38,757 nt of DNA from Mucilaginibacter sp. GTDB taxonomy: Bacteria; Bacteroidota; Bacteroidia; Sphingobacteriales; Sphingobacteriaceae. Below the pieces are notes generated by a model. The model saw only the letters and a program-made list of their open reading frames with translations, did no database searches and was not told where the DNA came from. The stretch lies in assembly GCA_028287865.1 (NCBI GenBank), contig JAQBOU010000116.1, positions 1 to 38,757 on the forward strand. Direction: 5' to 3'. Each line of letters begins with the position of its first letter. Position 1 is the first letter of the stretch. Position numbers and translations under genes: made by a program. This document shows positions 33,842 to 38,757 of this stretch, in pieces.

Positions 33842-35590
33842 TTATGTGTGATTGACTGGTGTCCCTGTTGGAATAGTGAACCAGAATTTACTGCCTTTTC
33901 CCAATTCACTTTCAACACCTATTTGCCCGCCGTGCCGTTTTATAATTTCCGCGCTGATAAATAGGCCTAAACCTAATCCGGAGCCCTGATGACCCTTGGC
34001 ATCCACCCTGTAGTACCGGTCAAAAAGAAAAGGTATCTTCTCTTTGGGTATGCCGGGTCCGCTATCTTTTACCGATACTTTAACCATTTTATCTGCCTCT
34101 TCTATCAGTAATATGATCTCCTCAGAATTTGCGGCATATTTAACGGCATTGCTCACAAAATTGGTTACTACCTGGTCAATTTGGTGCTCATCTGCATAAA
34201 TTTGCACCTCCTTATTGCCATGAATATGAATACGATGTTTACCGGCTAAACTAATAGGGTTACAAACGGCATTTAGCAGCTCCGAAGCTATAAACCTGGT
34301 TTTATTGAGATATATTTCCTTTTGTTCTAAACGTCCTATATTAAGCAGGTCATCAATTAAAGTGCTGATTTTCTGCATACTTCTGCGCGACTGGACAATT
34401 AACTTAGGGAGTGCCTCGCGAGAGGGATTATCCTTCATTCTATCCAGCAATTGTAACGAGGCTTTAAGTGTTGTTACCGGTGTTTTTAACTCGTGGCTTG
34501 CTATGCTGATAAAATCGTCCTTTTGTTGTTGCAACTCTTTTAGTTCATGAATTTCGGTAGCTGTCCCTATCCACATTTCTATACCGCCATCTTCATTTTT
34601 AATAGGAAGCATCCTGGTCAGATGCCACCTGTATTGGCCGTCAAACCGTTTGAATCTGTTTTCGATACCACCACCCATAGTTATTCCCGCCTGCATATCG
34701 CGGAATTTATTAACCGATGCGGGCAAGTCATCAGGATGTATTACATCTTTCCATCCAAACAATTTGCTGGCGTCATAATCCAGCCCGGTAAAATCATACC
34801 AGCTTTTATTAAAAAAAGTTGCTTCGGCATTGTTTGTTACAGACCATGCCATTTGCGAAATGGTTTCAAACATGGTACGAAACCGGTGTTCGCTTTCTGC
34901 CGATGCTTTTGTACGTTTTAACACGCGCTCTTCAAGTTCAACATTTAAACCTTCTAAACTAAGCCGCGACTGAATCAGCTGTTCATTGGCAGTTAATAGC
35001 TGATCGTTTGTAGCAGCAAGTTCTTCATTTGAAGCTGCTAATTCTTCATTGGTACATGATAGTTCTTCGTTAACAGTTAGTAACTCATCATTGGTAGACT
35101 TCAAAATTTCGTTTAAAGTAGATAATTCATTTTTCAGAAATAATTCCTTCTCCCTTAATTCTGCTAAGGCCAGGCGATTTAACTCAAGCTCGGTTACGTT
35201 TCGCGCTATACTTACTAAATAGGCTACTTTACCGGCGGCATCAAGAACCGGGGCAATCTCAGATTGAACCCAGGCACGCTCAACTTTGGTTCCACCAGCC
35301 GAAGGAACTTCAAAATACAGGAGCGGCAACTTAACCTGCTTTTTTTCTCTCACCGCTTCAATCAATCCATCCTTAAGCATAGAAAATTGTAGTTCACTGG
35401 CCTTATCCCACGGTTTATAAATATCAAATGCATCCCTTCCTATTACGTCCGCCGGCGTACCCGGCGCGCTCCTGCGTTCATCATTCATCGCAATGATGGT
35501 GAACCTGGGGATATTAGCCTTTAAAATTGTAACCGGAGAAGGGAACTGATTAAAGATCGCTTCAAACATTGCCGCTTGTTCGGGAGCCAT
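33842..35590 (-). CDS. PAS-domain sensor histidine kinase with long coiled-coil linker
   Basis: A 582-residue cytosolic kinase with no membrane segments. PAS 1 covers about residues 5-135. A coiled coil with repeated NEEL/NDEL units runs from about 143 to 228 (TNDELLTVNEEL, TNEELAASNEEL, ATNDQLLTANEQL). PAS 2, about 230-350, has WYDFTGLDYDASKLFGWKDV and RWHLTRMLPI. HisKA carries His366 in SIASHELKTPVTTL. The ATPase domain (about 460-578) has NFVSNAVKYA, KDSGPGIP, LFDRYYRVD and GSGLGLGLFIS. No receiver or regulator gene is adjacent, so it is an orphan kinase. A good -7 box is upstream. The NEEL repeat linker is common in Sphingobacteria kinases and may transmit the PAS signal as a helical rod. 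Confidence 0.93.
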   Translation of the reverse strand: MAPEQAAMFEAIFNQFPSPVTILKANIPRFTIIAMNDERRSAPGTPADVIGRDAFDIYKPWDKASELQFSMLKDGLIEAVREKKQVKLPLLYFEVPSAGGTKVERAWVQSEIAPVLDAAGKVAYLVSIARNVTELELNRLALAELREKELFLKNELSTLNEILKSTNDELLTVNEELSCTNEELAASNEELAATNDQLLTANEQLIQSRLSLEGLNVELEERVLKRTKASAESEHRFRTMFETISQMAWSVTNNAEATFFNKSWYDFTGLDYDASKLFGWKDVIHPDDLPASVNKFRDMQAGITMGGGIENRFKRFDGQYRWHLTRMLPIKNEDGGIEMWIGTATEIHELKELQQQKDDFISIASHELKTPVTTLKASLQLLDRMKDNPSREALPKLIVQSRRSMQKISTLIDDLLNIGRLEQKEIYLNKTRFIASELLNAVCNPISLAGKHRIHIHGNKEVQIYADEHQIDQVVTNFVSNAVKYAANSEEIILLIEEADKMVKVSVKDSGPGIPKEKIPFLFDRYYRVDAKGHQGSGLGLGLFISAEIIKRHGGQIGVESELGKGSKFWFTIPTGTPVNHT

Positions 35591-35612
35591 AAAGAATTGC
35601 GCTTTTTTAAAT

Positions 35613-35620
35613 CAAATATA
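35613..35620 (-). promoter_or_regulatory. -7 box of the PAS kinase gene
   Basis: TATATTTG on the minus strand, a full match to TAnnTTTG, 22 bases upstream of the start codon. No TTTG is found at the expected -33 distance, so it may be weak or activator dependent. Confidence 0.5.
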
Positions 35621-35916
35621 CATGTTAAAGGTATTAAGATAGGAAGAAATTGATTCGCTTGTTAATATTACGTCCAACTCGATTTTTAATAATGTTTGTT
35701 GGGTAAGAGGCAAATTTCATAAATTTGTCAGCAGCCTGGGTATAAAAGCATCCAACACCTCATACTATCTTTCGCCTTAAAGCAACACAAAACTATATCA
35801 ACGATATTGTTACCTCCTCTTTTGCTAAATAATTAAAATACAACAAACTATCCACGCCCAAAGCGGTTATTCAAAGGATAACTTCGCAATAATCAATTAC
35901 AAATTCTGATAACCTT
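35621..35916. other. Divergent intergenic region between PAS kinase and MFS transporter
   Basis: About 300 AT-rich bases with no open frame of note. A half-site GCTAAAT at 35824-35830 recalls the locus operator, but the second arm is missing. No confident promoter for the MFS gene. Confidence 0.3.
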
Positions 35917-37128
35917 ATGAAAAATTTTAAGCGTTTAGGAATTGCAGTTGCCGGTGTGCTGCTGCAAATGGCATTAGGAGCGGTATATGCCTGGAGCGTA
36001 TTCCGCATTCCGCTCGCAAAGCAATTTCATTGGTCAATCTCCCAGGTCACCTTAACTTTTACTATAGCAATAATGGCACTGGGGTTTGCTTCATTCTTTG
36101 GCGGGCTTTGGCTGAAGCGTGTTGGCCCCCGCGTGGTAGCCATGACGGGCGGCGCACTTTATGGAGCGGGCGTATTTCTGTCAAGTTTTTCATACCATGG
36201 TTTATGGTGGTTATACCTCACCTATGGCGTGATCGGCGGCATCGGGCTTGGTTTTTCTTATATTGTTCCTATATCGGTACTCGTAAAGTGGTTCCCCGAC
36301 CGGCGCGGTTTAATGACAGGAATTGCAGTAGGGGGTTTTGGTGCCGGCGCATTGATAACAGCGCCCATTGCTACCAGGCTAATTCAAAGCGTAGGCGTAT
36401 TGCATACATTTGCCTACCTGGGTATAGCCTATTTAATTATTTCGGTAGCCTCCGCCTACTTTTTGCAGAACCCGCCTGAGGGGTGGACGCCGGACGGTTG
36501 GAAACCGGGTAAAAAACAGTCGGCACAAAAAAGCACCAACGATTTTACGCTGGGCGAAGCCGTGAGGACCTGGCAGTTTTGGGCGTTGTGGCTATTGCTC
36601 TTTCTCAATACGTCTGCGGGTATTTCAATAATTTCGCAGGAGGCGCCGATGTTCCAGGAGTTCGCGAAAATTACAGCAATTGTAGCCGCTAGCATGGTGG
36701 GCATTGTAAGTATCGGGAATGCCCTTGGACGGGTTTTTTGGGCGTGGATCTCTGACCTGGTGGGCCGAAAGGCAACTTTTGCGGTAATGTTTATTGTCCA
36801 GCTTGTGTTATTCTGGCTGCTGCCGGGTTTTCATTCCGTAACAAGCGTTACTGTTCTTGCCTTTTTTATCCTGATGTGTTATGGTGGCGGATTTGGCACG
36901 ATGCCTGCTTTTGCAGCAGATTATTTCGGGCCGGGCAATGTGGGCTCAATTTATGGCCTCATCCTTACAGCCTGGGGATTTGCAAGCGCCTTCGGTCCAC
37001 TATTGATCGCCCATTTAAGGCAGACAAGCGGTGCTTATACCAGCGGACTGCATATAATTGCGATAGTGATGGCAGTATCGGTCATTTTGCCGTTGCTGGT
37101 AAAACCACCGGCCCGGTTAAAATCATGA
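35917..37128 (+). CDS. MFS transporter, OFA (oxalate/formate antiporter) type
   Basis: A 403-residue inner-membrane protein with about 12 hydrophobic segments. The start MKNFKRLGIAVAGVLLQMALGAVYAWSVFRIPL shows the OFA-family opening (GAVYAWSVF). The loop between segments 2 and 3 (GGLWLKRVGPRVVAMTGGAL) is the MFS signature region. FPDRRGLMTGIAVGGFGAGAL marks segment 4, and the second half repeats the plan (GRVFWAWISDLVGRKATF). The middle loop, residues about 190-215, is cytosolic and hydrophilic. OFA members exchange small carboxylates such as oxalate, formate or pyruvate; the substrate here is unknown. It stands alone between a kinase and an exonuclease gene, with no oxalate-degrading enzymes in view. 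Confidence 0.9.
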   Translation: MKNFKRLGIAVAGVLLQMALGAVYAWSVFRIPLAKQFHWSISQVTLTFTIAIMALGFASFFGGLWLKRVGPRVVAMTGGALYGAGVFLSSFSYHGLWWLYLTYGVIGGIGLGFSYIVPISVLVKWFPDRRGLMTGIAVGGFGAGALITAPIATRLIQSVGVLHTFAYLGIAYLIISVASAYFLQNPPEGWTPDGWKPGKKQSAQKSTNDFTLGEAVRTWQFWALWLLLFLNTSAGISIISQEAPMFQEFAKITAIVAASMVGIVSIGNALGRVFWAWISDLVGRKATFAVMFIVQLVLFWLLPGFHSVTSVTVLAFFILMCYGGGFGTMPAFAADYFGPGNVGSIYGLILTAWGFASAFGPLLIAHLRQTSGAYTSGLHIIAIVMAVSVILPLLVKPPARLKS

Positions 37129-37233
37129 GCTTATATTCATCCCCGCACTTAGGTTTGATAAATTAATTCTTAGTTTAGGATCTTGATTTATGACTTGGTT
37201 TTATAACACATAATCCAAAAACTACGCCCCATC

Positions 37234-38007
37234 ATGAAAATAGCTACCTATAACGTAAATGGAGTTAACGGACGGCTGCCGGTATTGCTTCGCTGGCTGG
37301 GTGAAACTGCGCCCGATGTTGTTTGCCTGCAGGAGTTAAAAGCCCCACAGGAAAAGTTTCCCGAACAAGCCATACAGGACGCCGGTTACAATGCAATTTG
37401 GCATGGACAAAAAAGCTGGAATGGCGTAGCAATACTGGCGCGTAACCACGAAATTAAAGAAGTAAGCCGGGCGCTGCCCGGCGATCCCGAAGATCTGCAC
37501 AGCCGCTACATTGAGGCAATCATCAACGGTATTCATATCGGGTGTCTTTATCTGCCAAATGGCAATCCCGCTCCCGGGCCAAAATTTGATTATAAGCTAA
37601 GCTGGTTTGAACGGTTAACCGCACATGCCGCCGACTTGCTTGCTGCCGATATACCAGTTGTTTTAACCGGCGATTATAATGTAATGCCTACCGAACTGGA
37701 TGTTTATAAGCCCGAACGCTGGGTGAATGATGCACTGTTCCGGCCAGAGACCCGTGCGGCTTTTAATACGCTGGTATCACAAGGATGGACCGACGCTATC
37801 CGAAAACTTTACCCCACAGAAACGATCTACACTTTTTGGGATTATTTCCGTGATGCGTACGGGCGGAATGCGGGTTTACGCATTGACCATTTCCTGCTCA
37901 GCCCTCACCTCGATAGCCGCCTGCTTGCTGCCGGGGTAGACCGTAATGTGCGGGGATGGGAAAAGAGCAGCGATCATGCACCGGTATGGATCCAACTGGC
38001 TGATTGA
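37234..38007 (+). CDS. xth: Exodeoxyribonuclease III (AP endonuclease family)
   Basis: A 257-residue DNA-repair enzyme that cuts at abasic sites and trims 3' ends. Motifs of the endonuclease/exonuclease/phosphatase fold are complete: NVNG (7-10), LQELK with metal-binding Glu34, LYLPNG (105-110), TGDYNVMP with Asp147 and Asn149, LRIDHFLLS (215-223) and SSDHAPVW with Asp246/His247. The length is normal for the bacterial family. It has no operon partner, and the tandem-repeat patch follows directly. Confidence 0.95.
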   Translation: MKIATYNVNGVNGRLPVLLRWLGETAPDVVCLQELKAPQEKFPEQAIQDAGYNAIWHGQKSWNGVAILARNHEIKEVSRALPGDPEDLHSRYIEAIINGIHIGCLYLPNGNPAPGPKFDYKLSWFERLTAHAADLLAADIPVVLTGDYNVMPTELDVYKPERWVNDALFRPETRAAFNTLVSQGWTDAIRKLYPTETIYTFWDYFRDAYGRNAGLRIDHFLLSPHLDSRLLAAGVDRNVRGWEKSSDHAPVWIQLAD

Positions 38008-38084
38008 TCCATTAAGTGCACTGCATGGTGGCGGATAACCGGGATATTAACCGCAACATCCAACGCATCCAAAAAATCCGTCAC

Positions 38085-38213
38085 ATCCATAAAATCCACC
38101 GTATCCATAAAATCCACCGTATCCACCATATCCATTCTATCTCACAACAACCTACAACTCACAACCTACAACCTACAACTCACTCTCACAACCTACAACC
38201 TACAACTTACAAC
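38085..38213. repeat. Two adjacent low-complexity tandem repeats
   Basis: First, an 18-base unit ATCCATAAAATCCACCGT occurs twice exactly (38085-38102, 38103-38120), with degenerate ATCC(A) words on both sides. Then 38142-38213 is built from ACAACCTACAACT-type units (CTACAACCTACAA). An open frame across the patch gives only a repetitive His/Ile/Lys peptide and is not a gene. Such patches usually arise by slippage. Confidence 0.8.
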
Positions 38214-38228
38214 ATCTTCTTTAAAACA

Positions 38229-38260
38229 TTTGTATTATTAAAGAAATATCTTTATATTTA
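38229..38260 (+). promoter_or_regulatory. Promoter of the AAA ATPase gene
   Basis: TTTG (38229-38232), 20 bases, then TATATTTA (38253-38260). The -7 box differs from TAnnTTTG only at the last base. The ATG is at 38279, so the leader would be about 12 bases. Confidence 0.6.
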
Positions 38261-38278
38261 CAACCTAATCCTATAATC

Positions 38279-38757
38279 ATGTCCCTTCGCCCGCCAATTA
38301 TCGAAGCGCTCCGCCAGGAAACCGCCGACTTTACCAAACGGAAAATAAAAGCCGGCCAGTTCGGCACACCTTTCGGTTTGCCCGAATACGAACTGCTGCA
38401 AACTCATCCCGCCAATTACTTTATGAAGCTGGAACACAGTAAGCCCATGCCCCGCATGCTGTTCGGCAGCCTCTGGTTCGAGCGGGAATTGTGTATCCTG
38501 TTTGCCGATACCAACCTCGGCAAGTCTGTCCTTGCTGTACAAATTGCCGACAGCATCACCAAGGCCTATACCGTCGGCCCGTTCAGCAACCAGGCAGACG
38601 AATGCCCCAAAGTGCTCTACGTCGACTTTGAGCTCAGCGGCAAGCAGTTCCAGATCCGCTATTACGATCCAAAATGGGGCAGCTACCTATTTTCGGAGCA
38701 GCTTTTCCGCGCCCAGTTTAACCCCCTCGGCGACGACCCCGTCATCCACAACAACAA
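38279..38757 (+). CDS. AAA-type ATPase, N-terminal part (runs off right edge)
   Basis: 159 complete codons from ATG 38279-38281; the C-terminal part is outside the window. Walker A is ADTNLGKS (residues 76-83), a variant with ADTN in place of GxxxxG, followed by VLAVQIADSI. Walker B is KVLYVDFEL (111-119). The order fits RecA/RepA-like AAA_25 ATPases. The opening MSLRPPIIEALRQETADFTK and the stretch FGSLWFERELCILFADTN are as in a protein I recall from Sphingobacteriaceae genomes, function unknown; roles in replication or mobile elements are known for relatives. Codon use is more GC-rich than the upstream repeat area. No mobile-element genes are visible beside it. Confidence 0.8.
   Translation, partial: MSLRPPIIEALRQETADFTKRKIKAGQFGTPFGLPEYELLQTHPANYFMKLEHSKPMPRMLFGSLWFERELCILFADTNLGKSVLAVQIADSITKAYTVGPFSNQADECPKVLYVDFELSGKQFQIRYYDPKWGSYLFSEQLFRAQFNPLGDDPVIHNN

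Noticed and set aside
35824..35830. GCTAAAT half-site upstream of the MFS gene
   Set aside because: The second arm is absent, and a 7-base AT-rich word is expected by chance.
38085..38213. Repeats as a CRISPR array
   Set aside because: Units are adjacent with no unique spacers of constant length, and no cas genes are present.
38016..38276. 86-codon frame across the tandem repeats
   Set aside because: The peptide is only a readout of the repeats (His/Ile/Lys periodic) and lacks any domain or good start.

Overview
The window looks like Bacteroidetes (Bacteroidota) chromosome, most likely family Sphingobacteriaceae (Mucilaginibacter/Pedobacter type). The evidence is SusC/SusD outer-membrane pairs, GLPGLI and LytTR genes, GH92 mannosidases, a Bacteroidetes-form Lgt, and promoters of the TTTG-N19-TAnnTTTG type. 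The genus is inference.

Region 1 (1-24946, almost all on the minus strand) is a polysaccharide-utilisation locus whose enzymes point to alpha-mannosides (yeast-type mannan or high-mannose glycans). In transcription order it holds: (A) a GNS-type SGNH esterase and a GH38-like mannosidase broken by an in-frame amber codon; (B) a complete GH92, a second GNS-type SGNH esterase and a CE1-like esterase; (C) a SusD plus two accessory lipoproteins (DUF5004- and DUF4961-like); (D) SusC-SusD-SusC, ending in a strong terminator; then an Lgt-like membrane protein and a DUF4185/DUF5005-like beta-propeller; (E) a small SGNH hydrolase and the N-terminal third of another GH92 that runs off the left edge. Operons A, B, C and E each carry a related palindrome, consensus GCTAAATcGATTTAGC, in the promoter region. 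This resembles a LacI-type operator and would tie the locus into one regulon. No regulator gene for it is in the window.

Region 2 (about 24980-27590) is a transition zone. It has a minus-strand START-domain protein whose promoter contains a clear operator-like palindrome, a plus-strand MBL-fold hydrolase, and gene-poor stretches that look like decayed coding sequence, closed by a very strong terminator at 27555-27588.

Region 3 (27884-33771, plus strand) is one operon: a LytS-type sensor kinase, a LytTR response regulator, a large outer-membrane beta-barrel protein and a GLPGLI-family periplasmic protein. Region 4 (33842-38757) holds a minus-strand PAS histidine kinase, then plus-strand OFA-type MFS transporter, exodeoxyribonuclease III, a tandem-repeat patch, and the start of an AAA-type ATPase that runs off the right edge.

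The most notable observations are the shared palindrome, the nonsense-interrupted GH38-like gene, a Sus gene order that is a circular permutation of two standard cassettes, and a 25-bp perfect palindrome next to one of the operators.
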